A stretch of DNA of 64,000 nucleotides from Thermomonospora echinospora (GTDB lineage Bacteria > Actinomycetota > Actinomycetes > Streptosporangiales > Streptosporangiaceae): NCBI RefSeq assembly GCF_900108175.1, contig NZ_FNVO01000001.1:273489-337488 (forward strand), read 5' to 3'. A model generated the notes under the pieces. That model was not told where the DNA came from and did not search any database. It saw nothing but the letters and a program-made list of their open reading frames with translations. The translations under genes and the position numbers were made by a program. Below are positions 1 through 9,597 of the stretch, one piece after another. Every line of letters starts with the position of its first letter. Positions within the stretch are counted from its first letter, which is position 1.

Positions 1-756
1 GGCCTGCGCAGCGGCGCCAAGATGATCGGCATCATCCTGGTCGGCGTGGTCTTCGCGATCGGCGCGCTGAACTTCCCCAACGGCTACGACGTCACCCCGG
101 CCAGCGACCGGCTGTCGTTCCTGCGCGACTTCGGCCCCTCGATCGGCCCCTACCTGTTCGTGCTGTGGGCGCTGCTGCTGATCGCCGCGGTCTCCAACGG
201 GGTCAACCTGACCGACGGGCTGGACGGCCTGGCCGCCGGGCCGGCCGCCATGGTGCTGGCCGCCTACGTGATCATCGGCAACTGGCAGCTGCGCAACAGC
301 TGCTTCAACGACGGGCTGGCACCCAACTGCTACAGCGTGCGCGACCCGCTGGACCTGGCGGTGGTCGCCGCCGCGGTGCTCGGCGGCGTGTTCGGCTTCC
401 TGTGGTGGAACGCCCCGCCCGCCAAGGTCTTCATGGGCGACACCGGCTCGCTGGCGCTGGGCGGCGTGCTGGTGGGCCTGGCCATCCTGACCCGCACCCA
501 GTTCCTGCTGGCGATCCTGGCCGGCCTGATCGTGATGATCACCCTGTCGGTGATGATCCAGGTCAGTGTGTTCCGGGTGACGTTCAAACTGAAGGGCACC
601 GGGAAACGGGTGTTCAAGATGGCCCCGCTGCAGCACCACTTCGAGCTGTCCGGCTGGGCCGAGACGACGATCGTCGTGCGGTTCTGGCTGATGTCGGCGT
701 TGTTCGTGGCGGTCGGTGTCGGACTGTTCTACCTGGAATGGATGCCCAAGGGGTGA
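1..756 (+). CDS. mraY: Phospho-N-acetylmuramoyl-pentapeptide-transferase, 5' end outside window
   Basis: Integral membrane enzyme that transfers phospho-MurNAc-pentapeptide from UDP onto undecaprenyl phosphate to make lipid I. The window enters in frame and holds the last 251 residues of a family usually about 350-370 long, so roughly the first 100 residues are missing. Visible family motifs are the Asn/Asp-rich cytoplasmic loop ([10 protein letters not shown]), the Mg-binding segment [12 protein letters not shown] and the PLQHHFE loop near the C-terminus, with several hydrophobic membrane segments between them. The stop overlaps the murD GTG start, so the two are translationally coupled at the head of the dcw cluster. 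The in-frame ATG at 22 is internal, not the true start. Confidence 0.95.
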   Translation, partial: GLRSGAKMIGIILVGVVFAIGALNFPNGYDVTPASDRLSFLRDFGPSIGPYLFVLWALLLIAAVSNGVNLTDGLDGLAAGPAAMVLAAYVIIGNWQLRNSCFNDGLAPNCYSVRDPLDLAVVAAAVLGGVFGFLWWNAPPAKVFMGDTGSLALGGVLVGLAILTRTQFLLAILAGLIVMITLSVMIQVSVFRVTFKLKGTGKRVFKMAPLQHHFELSGWAETTIVVRFWLMSALFVAVGVGLFYLEWMPKG

Positions 757-2162
757 ACTGGAAGGATTCGGCGGTCTGCGTCGCCGGGCTGGGCGTGTCG
801 GGCCGGGCGGCGGCCCGGGTGCTGGCCGAGCGGGGCGCCCGGGTCACCGTGGTGGACGCCCGCGACGACGAGGCCGCCCGTGAGCAGGCCGCCGCACTGG
901 CGGCGCACGGCGTGACGGTGCGGCTGGGCGACGGCGGCACGCTGCCGCCCGGCACCGAACTGGTCGTCGTCTCGCCGGGCTGGCGCCCGGACGCGCCGCT
1001 GCCGGCGGCCGCCGCCGCGGCCGGGATCGAGATCTACGGCGAGGTCGAGCTGGCCTGGCGGCTGCGTCCGGAGGGCGCGGCCCCGTGGCTGGCGCTGACC
1101 GGGACGAACGGCAAGACCACGGCGGTGCGGATGCTGGCGTGCGTCCTGCGGGCCGCCGGGCACCGGCCGCTGGCCGTCGGCAACGTCGGCACCCCCATCG
1201 TGGAGGCGGTGCTGGACCCCTCCTACGACGTGCTGGCGGTGGAGCTGTCCAGCTACCAGCTGCACTGGTCGTCCACCGTGGCCCCGCTGGCCGCCGCCGT
1301 GCTCAACGTGGCGCCCGACCACATCGACTGGCACGGCTCCCTGGAGGCCTACGCCGCCGACAAGGGCAGGATCTACGCGCCCGGCGCCATCGCCGTCGTC
1401 AACGCCGACGACCCCATCTGCGTCCGGCTGGCCGAGGGCGCGCGGCGCACCGTGGGCTTCACACTCGGCGTTCCCGCACCGGGGCAGCTCGGCGTCGTGG
1501 AGGACCTGCTGGTGGACCGGGCGTTCACCGCCGATCCCGTCCGCGAGGCGGCGGAGCTGGCCGGGCTGGGCGACGTACGGCCGTTCGCGCCGCACAACGT
1601 CGCCAACGCGCTGGCCGCTGCCGCGCTGGCCCGCGCCTACGGGGTGCTGCCCGAGGCCGTCCGGGAGGGCCTGCGCGCCTTCGTGCCCGACCCGCACCGC
1701 ATCGCGCACGTGGCGACCGTGGCCGGGGTCGACTACGTCGACGACTCCAAGGCCACCAACCCGCACGCGGCGGCGGCGTCGCTGGCGGCCTGCGAGTCGG
1801 CGGTATGGATCGCCGGGGGCCTGCTCAAGGGGGCCGACGTCGAGGACCTGGTGCGCTCGTGCGCGCCGCGGCTGCGCGCGGCGGTGCTGATCGGGGCCGA
1901 CCGCGCCCAGATCGCCGACGCGCTGGCGCGACACGCACCGGATGTCCCGGTCGTCGACGTCGCCGCCACCGACACTGGGGCGATGGACACCGTCGTGACC
2001 GAAGCCTCCCGCCTGGCCCGTCCGGGCGACACCGTGCTGCTGGCCCCGGCCGGGGCCTCCTTCGACATGTTCGCCAGTTACGGCGCCCGCGGCGACGCGT
2101 TCGCCGCCGCGGTGCGGCGCCTCGCCGAGTCGGCGGCCGGCTCGCCGGACGCGGCCCGGTAG
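753..2162 (+). CDS. murD: UDP-N-acetylmuramoyl-L-alanine--D-glutamate ligase
   Basis: Cytoplasmic ATP-dependent ligase adding D-Glu to UDP-MurNAc-L-Ala. The 469-residue product has the N-terminal Rossmann-type motif GLGVSGRA, the ATP P-loop LTGTNGKTT near residues 113-121, the central Mur-ligase motifs ([18 protein letters not shown]) and a C-terminal domain with [10 protein letters not shown]. Start chosen as GTG at 753, which overlaps the mraY stop by three bases. An in-frame ATG at 738 would add five residues and cannot be excluded because neither has a strong Shine-Dalgarno sequence. The reading frame stays open much further upstream, but that part is antisense-like shadow inside mraY. 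Confidence 0.95.
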   Translation: MNWKDSAVCVAGLGVSGRAAARVLAERGARVTVVDARDDEAAREQAAALAAHGVTVRLGDGGTLPPGTELVVVSPGWRPDAPLPAAAAAAGIEIYGEVELAWRLRPEGAAPWLALTGTNGKTTAVRMLACVLRAAGHRPLAVGNVGTPIVEAVLDPSYDVLAVELSSYQLHWSSTVAPLAAAVLNVAPDHIDWHGSLEAYAADKGRIYAPGAIAVVNADDPICVRLAEGARRTVGFTLGVPAPGQLGVVEDLLVDRAFTADPVREAAELAGLGDVRPFAPHNVANALAAAALARAYGVLPEAVREGLRAFVPDPHRIAHVATVAGVDYVDDSKATNPHAAAASLAACESAVWIAGGLLKGADVEDLVRSCAPRLRAAVLIGADRAQIADALARHAPDVPVVDVAATDTGAMDTVVTEASRLARPGDTVLLAPAGASFDMFASYGARGDAFAAAVRRLAESAAGSPDAAR

Positions 2163-2168
2163 GCGCCG

Positions 2169-3425
2169 ATGACCTCCCTTCCCGCGGAGGGGAACGGTGC
2201 GGGCCGGCCGGGGCCGCGTGCGCAGTTCGCCGCTGTGGTCGGGCTGCTGGACCGCCCGCTGACCTCCTACTACCTGGTGCTGGGCTGCTCGATGCTGCTG
2301 CTGGCGCTCGGCCTGACGATGGTGCTGGCCTCCTCCAACGTCGAGCAGCTGGAGCAGACCGGATCGGCGTTCACGCTGTTCCAGAAGCAGGCCATGTGGA
2401 TCGGGATCGGGCTGCCGGCCATGTGGCTGGCGGCCAGGCTGCCGCCGCGCACCTTCCGGGCGCTGGCCTACCCGCTGCTGCTGCTGTCGGTCATCGGCCT
2501 GGTGATCGTACTGGTCCCGGGGCTGGGCACCACCGCCTGGGGCGCCACCCGCTGGATCGATCTGGGAGCGTTCCAGATCCAGCCGTCGGAGCCGGCCAAG
2601 CTGGGCCTGGTGCTGTGGGGCGCGGACCTGATGGCCCGCCGCGAGCGGCTCGGCGAGCTCACCGACTGGCGGACGCTGCTCATCCCGCTGCTGCCCGGCG
2701 CCGGGGCGGTGGTGCTGCTGGTGATGCTGGGCGACGACCTGGGCACCACCCTGGTGCTGCTGACGATCTTCCTGACGCTGCTGTGGGTGGTGGGTGCCCC
2801 CAGCCGGCTGTTCGTCGGCATGACCGGGCTGATCGGGCTGCTGGTGGCCATCCTGATCGTGGTGGAGCCGTACCGCATGCAGCGGCTGACCGGCTTCCTG
2901 GACTCCTCCGGCGACCCGCTGGGCGTGCGCTACCAGGGCACCCAGGGGCTGCTGGCGATCGCCTCCGGCGGCTGGTTCGGCACCGGGCTGGGGGAGGGCC
3001 GCGCCCAGTGGGGGTTCCTGCCGCACGCCGAGACCGACTTCATCTTCGCGATCGTCGGAGAACAGCTGGGCCTGGTCGGTACCCTCGTCGTGCTGGGCCT
3101 GTTCGGCCTGCTGGCCTACGCCGGCCTGCGGATCGCCCGGCGGGTCAGGGACCCGTTTATGCGGCTGGCCGCGGCGGCGGTCACCGGATGGCTGTCGGTC
3201 CAGGCGATCGTCAACATCGGGGCGGTGATCGGCGTGCTGCCCATCACGGGCATCCCGCTGCCGCTGGTCTCCTACGGAGGATCGGCGTTGATCCCCACCC
3301 TGGTCGCGCTCGGCATGCTGCTGGCGTTCGCGCAACGCGAGCCGGGTGCGCGGCAGGCACTGGCCGCACGGGGTCCCGGGCCGGCCGTGCGCGCCCTAAG
3401 CTGGCTGGGTCTGACCCGGCGTTAG
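2169..3425 (+). CDS. ftsW: FtsW, SEDS-family septal peptidoglycan glycosyltransferase
   Basis: Polytopic SEDS protein that polymerises lipid II at the division septum together with a class B penicillin-binding protein. The 418-residue product has about ten hydrophobic segments and hallmark SEDS motifs: GATRWIDLGAFQIQPSEPAKL in the middle, ETDFIFAIVGEQLG around residues 288-301, and a C-terminal LPLVSYGGSALIP. It begins six bases after the murD stop. Position between murD and murG favours FtsW over the elongation paralogue RodA. The short C-terminal tail after the last membrane segment is Arg/Ala rich. Assignment is very secure at family level and secure from context for FtsW. Confidence 0.95.
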   Translation: MTSLPAEGNGAGRPGPRAQFAAVVGLLDRPLTSYYLVLGCSMLLLALGLTMVLASSNVEQLEQTGSAFTLFQKQAMWIGIGLPAMWLAARLPPRTFRALAYPLLLLSVIGLVIVLVPGLGTTAWGATRWIDLGAFQIQPSEPAKLGLVLWGADLMARRERLGELTDWRTLLIPLLPGAGAVVLLVMLGDDLGTTLVLLTIFLTLLWVVGAPSRLFVGMTGLIGLLVAILIVVEPYRMQRLTGFLDSSGDPLGVRYQGTQGLLAIASGGWFGTGLGEGRAQWGFLPHAETDFIFAIVGEQLGLVGTLVVLGLFGLLAYAGLRIARRVRDPFMRLAAAAVTGWLSVQAIVNIGAVIGVLPITGIPLPLVSYGGSALIPTLVALGMLLAFAQREPGARQALAARGPGPAVRALSWLGLTRR

Positions 3426-3481
3426 AGGCCGCGCATTCACCGTAGGGTTTTCACCATCACGTCAAGGAGGCGTACTCGAGC

Positions 3482-4573
3482 ATGAGGGTTGTCCTGGCCG
3501 GCGGCGGGACCGCTGGACACATTGAGCCCGCCCTCGCCCTCGCCGACGCGCTGCGCCGCGAGGATCCGAGCGTCGGGATCACCTGCCTGGGCACCGAGCG
3601 GGGCCTGGAGACCCGCCTGGTCCCGCAGCGCGGCTACGACCTCGCCCTGATCCCGCCGGTGCCGCTGCCGCGCACGCTGACCCCCCGGCTGCTGACCGTC
3701 CCGGGCCGGCTGCGCGGGGCCATCAACGCGGCCGCCGCGGTGCTGGACCGGGTGCAGGCCGACGTGCTGGTCGGCTTCGGCGGCTATGTGGCCACCCCCG
3801 GCTACCTGGCCGCCCGCAAGCGCCGTGTGCCGATCATCGTGCACGAGGCCAACCCGCGGCCCGGCCTGGCCAACCGGCTGGGCGCCCGGTTCACCGAGGA
3901 CGTCGCCGTCTCGCACGCCGACTCGCCGCTGCCGCACGCCAGGTTCGTCGGGATCCCGCTGCGCCGCGACATCGCCACCCTGGACCGGCTGGCGGTGGGC
4001 GACAAGGCCCGCTCCTACTTCGGGCTGCTGCCGGACCTGCCGACCCTGTTGATCTTCGGCGGCTCGCAGGGCGCCCGCTCGCTCAACCGGGCCGCGGTGG
4101 CCGCCGCCCCGGCGTTCCGCGCGGCGGGCATCCAGGTGCTGCACATCGTGGGCCCCAAGAACACCGAGGAGCCCGAGCCGGCCGCCGGCGGTCCGCAGTA
4201 CGTGACGCTGCCGTACTGCGACCGGATGGACCTGGCGTACGCCGCCGCCGACATGGCGATGTGCCGGTCCGGCGCGATGACCTGCGCCGAGCTGGCTGCC
4301 GTCGGCCTGCCCGCGGCGTACGTGCCGCTGCCGCACGGCAACGGCGAGCAGCGGCTGAACGCCGAGCCGATCGTGGCGGCCGGCGGCGGCCTGCTGGTCG
4401 ACGACGCCGAGCTGAGCCCCGAGTGGATCCACGCCAACCTGCTGCCCGTGCTGGGCGACCCGGCCCGGGTCGCCCAGATGTCGGAGGCGGCCGCCCGGAT
4501 GGGCCGCCGCGACGCCGATGTGGCGCTGGCCCGGCTGGTCCACGAGGTCGTCGCCGGGACCCGGTCCCGATGA
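3482..4573 (+). CDS. murG: UDP-GlcNAc:lipid I N-acetylglucosaminyltransferase
   Basis: Peripheral membrane GT-B glycosyltransferase converting lipid I to lipid II. The 363-residue product shows the N-terminal glycine loop [14 protein letters not shown], the VGFGGYV and [13 protein letters not shown] motifs of the acceptor domain, and in the donor domain [29 protein letters not shown] and the [13 protein letters not shown] sugar-nucleotide motif. A strong AAGGAGG ribosome site lies 12-18 bases before the ATG at 3482. The gene is separated from ftsW by 56 bases without clear promoter motifs and overlaps murC by four bases (ATGA), so it is part of the same transcription unit. Confidence 0.96.
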   Translation: MRVVLAGGGTAGHIEPALALADALRREDPSVGITCLGTERGLETRLVPQRGYDLALIPPVPLPRTLTPRLLTVPGRLRGAINAAAAVLDRVQADVLVGFGGYVATPGYLAARKRRVPIIVHEANPRPGLANRLGARFTEDVAVSHADSPLPHARFVGIPLRRDIATLDRLAVGDKARSYFGLLPDLPTLLIFGGSQGARSLNRAAVAAAPAFRAAGIQVLHIVGPKNTEEPEPAAGGPQYVTLPYCDRMDLAYAAADMAMCRSGAMTCAELAAVGLPAAYVPLPHGNGEQRLNAEPIVAAGGGLLVDDAELSPEWIHANLLPVLGDPARVAQMSEAAARMGRRDADVALARLVHEVVAGTRSR

Positions 4574-5985
4574 GCCGGGCCGCCGGGCCGGGCGGGGAGA
4601 ACGGCGGTGAGGCGATCAAGCACGCCCACTTCATCGCCATCGGCGGTGCCGGCATGTCGGGGATCGCCCGGATCATGCTGCGGCGCGGCATCGCCGTCTC
4701 CGGCAGCGACGCCAGGGACTCGGAGATGCTGGCGCACCTGGCGTCCCTGGGCGCTGAGGTCTTCGTGGGGCACGCCGCCGAGCACCTCGGCGACGCCGAC
4801 ACCGTGGTGGTGTCCACCGCCATCCGGGAGGACAACCCCGAACTGCAGGCGGCGCGCGAGCGCGGCCTGCGGGTGCTGCACCGTTCCGAGGCGCTGGCGG
4901 CGCTGATGACGGGGCGCCGGGCGGTGGCGGTTGCCGGCACACACGGCAAGACCACCACGACCTCGATGCTCACCGTCGTGCTGCAGCACGCGGGCGCCGA
5001 CCCCGCCTACTGCATCGGCGGGCAGCTGGTCACCACCGGGCTGGGCGCCGACGACGGCACCGGCGACGTCTTCGTGGCCGAGGCCGATGAGAGCGACGGC
5101 TCGTTCCTGCGCTACCGCCCGCACATCGCGGTGGTGACCAACGTCGAGGCCGACCACCTCGACAACTACGGGGCCTTCGAGCAGGTCAAGGAGAACTTCG
5201 CCCGCTTCGTGGAGCGGGTGGGGCCCGGCGGCGCGCTGGTGGCCTCGGCCGACGACCCGGTCGCCCGCGAGCTGGCCGACGGCGCCCGCGGGCGCGGGCT
5301 GACCGTGCTGACCTACGGTGAGGCGGCCGACGCCGACCTGCGCGTCACCGGGTTCAGCCCGCGCGGCCTGGGCTCGCGTTTCGAGATCGAGGGCCTGGGC
5401 GAGCTGACCCTGGGGGTGCCGGGGCGGCACTACGCCCACAACGCCACCGCCGCCGTGGCCGTGGCGCAGCTACTGGGCCACGACTTCGCGACCGTGCGGG
5501 AGGGACTGGCCTCCTTCACCGGGTCGATGCGCAGGCTGGAGCGCAAGGGCGAGGCCGGCGGGGTCCAGGTGTTCGACAGCTACGCCCACCACCCGACCGA
5601 GCTGACCGCCGACCTGCGGGCGACCCGCGACTACGTCGGGCAACTGGCCGCCGAGGGGCGGGCCGGCCGGATCGTGGCGGTGTTCCAGCCGCACCTCTAC
5701 AGCCGCACCCGGTTCTTCGCAGCCGAGTTCGGCCAGGCCCTGGGGCTGGCCGACGTGGCGGTGGTGCTGGACGTGTACGGTGCCCGCGAGGACCCCGAGC
5801 CCGGGGTGAGCGGCCGGCTGATCGCCGACGCCGTCCCGGACGGCACCCGGGTCGAGTACGTCCCGGTCTGGGACGAGGTGCCCGCGGTGGTGGCGGGCCT
5901 GGCCCGCCCCGGCGACCTGGTCATCACGCTCGGCGCGGGGGACGTGACTGCGCTGGGCCCGCTGATCCTGGCCCGGCTGGGCTGA
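4570..5985 (+). CDS. murC: UDP-N-acetylmuramate--L-alanine ligase
   Basis: First amino-acid ligase of the peptidoglycan precursor pathway; adds L-Ala to UDP-MurNAc using ATP. The 471-residue product carries [11 protein letters not shown] near residues 23-33, the P-loop [12 protein letters not shown] around residue 120, [20 protein letters not shown] and the C-terminal DSYAHHPTE and FQPHLYSRT motifs. The start is the ATG at 4570, which forms an ATGA overlap with the murG stop. Upstream open frame back to 4261 is shadow inside murG. The downstream ftsQ frame is the same frame, separated by this gene's stop codon at 5983-5985. Confidence 0.96.
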   Translation: MSRAAGPGGENGGEAIKHAHFIAIGGAGMSGIARIMLRRGIAVSGSDARDSEMLAHLASLGAEVFVGHAAEHLGDADTVVVSTAIREDNPELQAARERGLRVLHRSEALAALMTGRRAVAVAGTHGKTTTTSMLTVVLQHAGADPAYCIGGQLVTTGLGADDGTGDVFVAEADESDGSFLRYRPHIAVVTNVEADHLDNYGAFEQVKENFARFVERVGPGGALVASADDPVARELADGARGRGLTVLTYGEAADADLRVTGFSPRGLGSRFEIEGLGELTLGVPGRHYAHNATAAVAVAQLLGHDFATVREGLASFTGSMRRLERKGEAGGVQVFDSYAHHPTELTADLRATRDYVGQLAAEGRAGRIVAVFQPHLYSRTRFFAAEFGQALGLADVAVVLDVYGAREDPEPGVSGRLIADAVPDGTRVEYVPVWDEVPAVVAGLARPGDLVITLGAGDVTALGPLILARLG

Positions 5986-6042
5986 ACGGCCCGGCCCGCC
6001 GGGGCCGAAGTCTCCCGGTCCGGCCGTGGAGGGGAGGTCGAC

Positions 6043-6813
6043 ATCGAGGTCACGGCACAGCCGCCGACGAGGCGGCGGACGGGTGCGGACACCCCGGCCC
6101 CGCGCGGCCCCAGGCGGTGGAAACCGGTCCTGGCGACACTGCTGGTGGTGGCCGTGCTGGCGGCGGTCGCCTGGGTGCTGCTGGGCTCCAAGCTGCTCGT
6201 GGTGCGGCACGTGGAGGTCTCCGGCACCCATCTGGCGCCCCGCGACCGGGTGGTCGCCGCGGCCCGGATCACGCTGGGCCTGCCGATGGTCAGGCTGGAC
6301 ACCGCCGCCGTCCGCGACCGGGTGCAGGGCGTTCGCGAGGTGGAGTCGGCCCGGGTCGAGCGGGTCTGGCCGGGTACGGTGCGCATCGAGGTGCGCGAGC
6401 GGGTGCCGCTGGTGGCCGTGGAGCGCTCCGGGCGCTTCCACCAGCTGGACCGGTTCGCCATGACCGTGGTCGACTCGGCGCGGCGGCCGGCATCGCTGCC
6501 GCTGCTGACGGTGGCCGCGCCCGGCCCGGACGACCCGGCCACCACCGCCGCGCTGCAGGTCGTCGGGGAACTGCCGGCAGAGCTGTCGCGGCGGCTGACC
6601 GCCGTCGATGCCCCCAGCCCCGAGTCGGTCACCCTGCGGCTGGGCGGCGCCCGGCCCGGCGGGGCCGACGGCGATCCGCTGACGGTGGTGTGGGGCGCCC
6701 CCGGGCGCGCCGCGGAGAAGGCCCGGTTGGTGGACGCGCTGCGGCGGTCGGCGGCGGGGCGGGCGGCCGGCACCATCGACGTCAGTTCGCCCGAGGTGGT
6801 GACCACCCGATGA
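6043..6813 (+). CDS. ftsQ: FtsQ/DivIB cell-division protein with no canonical start codon at its N-terminus
   Basis: Bitopic divisome protein bridging cytoplasmic and extracellular division factors. The frame encodes a basic cytoplasmic leader, one membrane segment (about residues 29-50 if counted from 6043) and an extracellular POTRA domain starting at VRHVEVSGTHL, followed by the beta domain with ARVERVWPGTVRIEVRERVPL. Between the murC stop and the membrane segment this frame contains no ATG, GTG or TTG. The first GTG (6145) lies inside the membrane helix. A strong GGAGGGGAGG site at 6028-6037 sits five bases before an in-frame ATC at 6043, so I place the start there tentatively. A sequencing frameshift or a GTG start at 6145 are the alternatives. 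Confidence 0.8.
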   Translation: MEVTAQPPTRRRTGADTPAPRGPRRWKPVLATLLVVAVLAAVAWVLLGSKLLVVRHVEVSGTHLAPRDRVVAAARITLGLPMVRLDTAAVRDRVQGVREVESARVERVWPGTVRIEVRERVPLVAVERSGRFHQLDRFAMTVVDSARRPASLPLLTVAAPGPDDPATTAALQVVGELPAELSRRLTAVDAPSPESVTLRLGGARPGGADGDPLTVVWGAPGRAAEKARLVDALRRSAAGRAAGTIDVSSPEVVTTR

Positions 6814-7069
6814 GCTCCGGCGGCCCGGTAGGCAAAGGATCACACCGGCGATCCGGTGCCGCCGTGTGTGTCGGCGGGTATGGGCGCCGCGATATGGGGC
6901 AGTCTTGGAGGATCGCAGGCGCGCCGTCCCGGCGCGCCGCCGTGTCGTGGAGGGGAGGGGACCGGGATGGCCGACCGCACGGGTGATCCGAGGGGCAGTC
7001 GGGCGATATGCGCCGACCGGGGCAACCCCGGCCCACCGCGACACGCCGGTTCACTTCGCGGGGGGTTAG

Positions 7070-7099
7070 TTGACCCTGGCGGTGACCCGCCCCTACTGT
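7070..7099 (+). promoter_or_regulatory. Candidate vegetative promoter of ftsZ
   Basis: TTGACC at 7070-7075 and TACTGT at 7094-7099 are separated by 18 bases, a good match to a housekeeping sigma-factor promoter. It lies about 180 bases before the ftsZ start, leaving a long leader that includes the 7131-7147 palindrome. Confidence 0.5.
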
Positions 7100-7130
7100 C
7101 CGTATCAGCCTTCAGGTTGACATAAGTCTA

Positions 7131-7147
7131 ACCCTCAACTTGAGGGT
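7131..7147. promoter_or_regulatory. 17-base palindrome in the ftsZ leader, possible operator
   Basis: ACCCTCAA and TTGAGGGT are perfect 8-base inverted repeats around a single C. A further AGGGTTGA half-site follows immediately, giving three related half-sites in about 25 bases. Downstream of the candidate promoter, it could be a repressor site or an RNA hairpin. The binding protein is unknown. Confidence 0.4.
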
Positions 7148-7280
7148 GAGGGTTGACGGGCGGCCCCGGGCACCCATCACGGATCACAAGACCAGGTCAG
7201 TAACATCGCGCGGGCCGGTGTGCGGCTTCACCCGAAGCCCCCCGGCCAGCCGGACAGAACGAGCGGAAAGGCCCCTCGTC

Positions 7281-8753
7281 GTGGCAGCACCGCAGAACTA
7301 CCTCGCGGTCATCAAGGTCGTCGGCATCGGCGGCGGCGGCGTCAATGCCGTCAACCGGATGATCGAAGAGGGCCTCAAGGGCGTGGAGTTCATCGCGATC
7401 AACACCGACGCCCAGGCGCTGCTGATGAGCGATGCCGATGTCAAGCTCGACGTCGGCCGCGAACTCACCCGCGGGCTCGGCGCCGGGGCCAACCCCGACG
7501 TGGGCCGCAAGGCCGCCGAGGACCACCGCGAGGAGATCGAGGAGGTCCTCAAGGGCGCCGACATGGTGTTCGTGACCGCCGGCGAGGGCGGCGGCACGGG
7601 GACCGGCGGGGCGCCGGTGGTGGCCAACATCGCCCGGTCGCTGGGCGCGCTGACCATCGGCGTGGTCACCCGGCCCTTCAGCTTCGAGGGCAAGCGCCGG
7701 GCGATGCAGGCCGAGGCGGGCATCGAGACCCTGCGCGACGAGGTCGACACCCTCATCGTCATCCCCAACGACCGGCTGCTATCCATCTCCGACCGCCAGG
7801 TCAGCGTGCTGGATGCGTTCAAGGCCGCCGACCAGGTGCTGCTGTCCGGTGTGCAGGGCATCACCGACCTGATCACCACCCCGGGCCTGATCAACCTGGA
7901 CTTCGCCGATGTCAAGTCGGTGATGAGCGGGGCCGGCTCGGCGCTGATGGGCATCGGCTCGGCGCGCGGCGACGACCGCAGCGTGGCCGCGGCCGAGATG
8001 GCGATCTCCAGTCCGCTGCTGGAGGCCAGCATCGACGGGGCGCACGGGGTGCTGCTGTCCATCTCCGGCGGCTCGGACCTGGGACTGTTCGAGATCAATG
8101 AGGCGGCCCAGCTGGTGTCCAACGCCGCCGCCCCCGACGCCAACATCATCTTCGGCGCGGTCATCGACGACGCGCTCGGCGACGAGGTCCGGGTCACCGT
8201 GATCGCCGCGGGGTTCGACGAGGGCCGCCCTACTAAGCCGGCGCCGGGGGCGGACACCCGCAGGCTTCCGGCGTCGGCGAACCGTTCTTCCACCGCCCCG
8301 GGTCCGGGCACGGCGCAGGGCAACCCCATCCCGACCAGGGTCGGCCGGACCGACCCGCCCGCCGCGCCGCCGTCGGGCCACCAGTCGGTCGCCCAGGCCG
8401 CCGCGGCCCCGCAGTCCGCGCCGGCGCAGCCCGCCCCGGCGCCCGCCCGCGAGGAGACCTCCGCCGCCCGGGAGCCGGGCGCCGGCTCCGGCGACGCGTC
8501 CGCCGCCGAGCCCTCGTCCGCCAAGGACGACGCGACACGCCCGGCCGCCTCCGACGCGGCGGCCGGCTCCGGCCAGGCCAAGGCGGAACGGGACCCCGGC
8601 GCCGCCGTGCCCCCGCGGCCCCGCACGCCGCCGGAGCAGCCCCCGGCCCGGATGCACGCCCCGGAGAGCGATGGTGGCACCGGCCCGCGCCGCCGTCCGG
8701 TCGTCTTCGACGAGCCTGACGACGACCTCGACGTCCCCGACTTCCTGAAGTAG
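7281..8753 (+). CDS. ftsZ: Cell-division GTPase FtsZ with an extended C-terminal linker
   Basis: Tubulin homologue that forms the Z-ring. The product is 490 residues from the GTG at 7281, chosen because the protein then begins [20 protein letters not shown] as in other actinomycete FtsZ proteins; GGAAAGG at 7264-7270 is the ribosome site. The tubulin signature [13 protein letters not shown] lies near residue 105, NDRLL near 164 and the T7-loop region [15 protein letters not shown] near 205-220. The globular part ends around residue 315. It is followed by about 160 residues of Pro/Ala/Ser/Glu-rich, probably disordered linker and the conserved tail [11 protein letters not shown], which binds SepF. 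The linker makes the protein much longer than the roughly 400 residues usual for actinomycetes. Confidence 0.97.
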   Translation: MAAPQNYLAVIKVVGIGGGGVNAVNRMIEEGLKGVEFIAINTDAQALLMSDADVKLDVGRELTRGLGAGANPDVGRKAAEDHREEIEEVLKGADMVFVTAGEGGGTGTGGAPVVANIARSLGALTIGVVTRPFSFEGKRRAMQAEAGIETLRDEVDTLIVIPNDRLLSISDRQVSVLDAFKAADQVLLSGVQGITDLITTPGLINLDFADVKSVMSGAGSALMGIGSARGDDRSVAAAEMAISSPLLEASIDGAHGVLLSISGGSDLGLFEINEAAQLVSNAAAPDANIIFGAVIDDALGDEVRVTVIAAGFDEGRPTKPAPGADTRRLPASANRSSTAPGPGTAQGNPIPTRVGRTDPPAAPPSGHQSVAQAAAAPQSAPAQPAPAPAREETSAAREPGAGSGDASAAEPSSAKDDATRPAASDAAAGSGQAKAERDPGAAVPPRPRTPPEQPPARMHAPESDGGTGPRRRPVVFDEPDDDLDVPDFLK

Positions 8754-8793
8754 TGGACGCCTCCCCCCGGGGCCGGACGTTCCCGCGGGTGCC

Positions 8794-9495
8794 ATGAGCG
8801 CCCGCGAGGACGAGCTGGCGGCCAATCTGGCCGGGGTCCGCGCACGCGTCGCGGCGGCCTGCGCCGCGGCCGGCCGGGACCCCGCCGAGATTACGCTGAT
8901 CGCGGTAACCAAGACCTTCCCCGCCTCCGACGTGCGGCTGCTGGCCGGACTCGGGATCACCGACGTGGGAGAGAACCGCGACCAGGAGGCCGCGCCCAAG
9001 GCGGCCGAGTGCGCCGACCTCTCACTGACCTGGCATTTCGTCGGGCAACTGCAGACCAACAAGGCCCGCGCGGTGGCCGCCTACGCCGACGTGGTGCATT
9101 CGGTGGACCGCTCCCGGCTGGTGACGGCGCTGTCGGCCGGCGCGCTGCGGGCCGGCCGGACGCTGCGCTGCCTGGTGCAGGTGTCCCTGGACGAGCGTCC
9201 CGGGGGCCGGGGTGGCGCGGCCCCCGGGCAGGTGCCGGAACTGGCCGACCTGATCGCCGCGTCCGAGGGCCTGGAGCTCGGCGGCGTGATGGCCGTGGCG
9301 CCGCTGGGCGCGGACCCGGCCCCGGCGTTCGCCCGGCTGGCGGAGGTCGCCGCCGCGGTGCGCGCCGCGCACCCGGCCGCCACGGCCGTCTCGGCCGGGA
9401 TGAGCGAGGATCTGGAGCAGGCGGTCGCGTGTGGCGCGACACACCTGCGGATCGGTACGGCGTTGCTCGGCGGCCGGGACGCAATCGTCAGGTAA
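8794..9495 (+). CDS. yggS: YggS/PROSC-family PLP homeostasis protein
   Basis: Cytoplasmic PLP-binding fold III protein that buffers pyridoxal phosphate. The 233-residue product has the PLP-lysine region ITLIAVTKTFPA (Lys near residue 38), GENRDQEAAPK, WHFVGQLQTNKAR, MSEDLEQAVACGATHLRIGTALLG and the expected length. It follows ftsZ by 40 bases, where most actinomycetes carry pgeF/yfiH first. The next gene is sepF, keeping the rest of the ftsZ-yggS-sepF-yggT-divIVA order. An alternative GTG start is possible, but the ATG at 8794 gives the normal N-terminus. Confidence 0.93.
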   Translation: MSAREDELAANLAGVRARVAAACAAAGRDPAEITLIAVTKTFPASDVRLLAGLGITDVGENRDQEAAPKAAECADLSLTWHFVGQLQTNKARAVAAYADVVHSVDRSRLVTALSAGALRAGRTLRCLVQVSLDERPGGRGGAAPGQVPELADLIAASEGLELGGVMAVAPLGADPAPAFARLAEVAAAVRAAHPAATAVSAGMSEDLEQAVACGATHLRIGTALLGGRDAIVR

Positions 9496-9597
9496 TGTCC
9501 CCACAGTGGTCCCTGCCCGGGGCGGGGCCGCATTCAGCTACTGTCCGAGCAGCGGCCGTCCGCCAGGCGCGGCACCCACAGGACGACGGAGGGGCGT

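Larger units (their letters stand above)
6814..7280 (+). other. ftsQ-ftsZ intergenic region
   Basis: This 467-base gap holds no convincing gene; the short frames in it lack family features. It is the expected place for ftsZ promoters, which in actinomycetes are often multiple and developmentally regulated. I see one good sigma-70-like promoter (7070-7099), a second -35-like TTGACA at 7117-7122 without a good -10, and a 17-base palindrome at 7131-7147 listed separately. The last 20 bases carry a GGAAAGG ribosome site before the ftsZ GTG. Confidence 0.6.

Noticed and set aside
729..3335. 868-codon minus-strand frame opposite murD and ftsW
   Set aside because: It is the antisense of well-supported genes, with Gln/Arg/His/Gly-rich composition typical of shadow frames in GC-rich DNA and no domains.
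6026..6463. GTG-started frame at the ftsQ ribosome site
   Set aside because: It has a start codon near the Shine-Dalgarno sequence, but the protein is Arg/Trp/Gly-rich without POTRA features. The ftsQ frame is the adjacent one.
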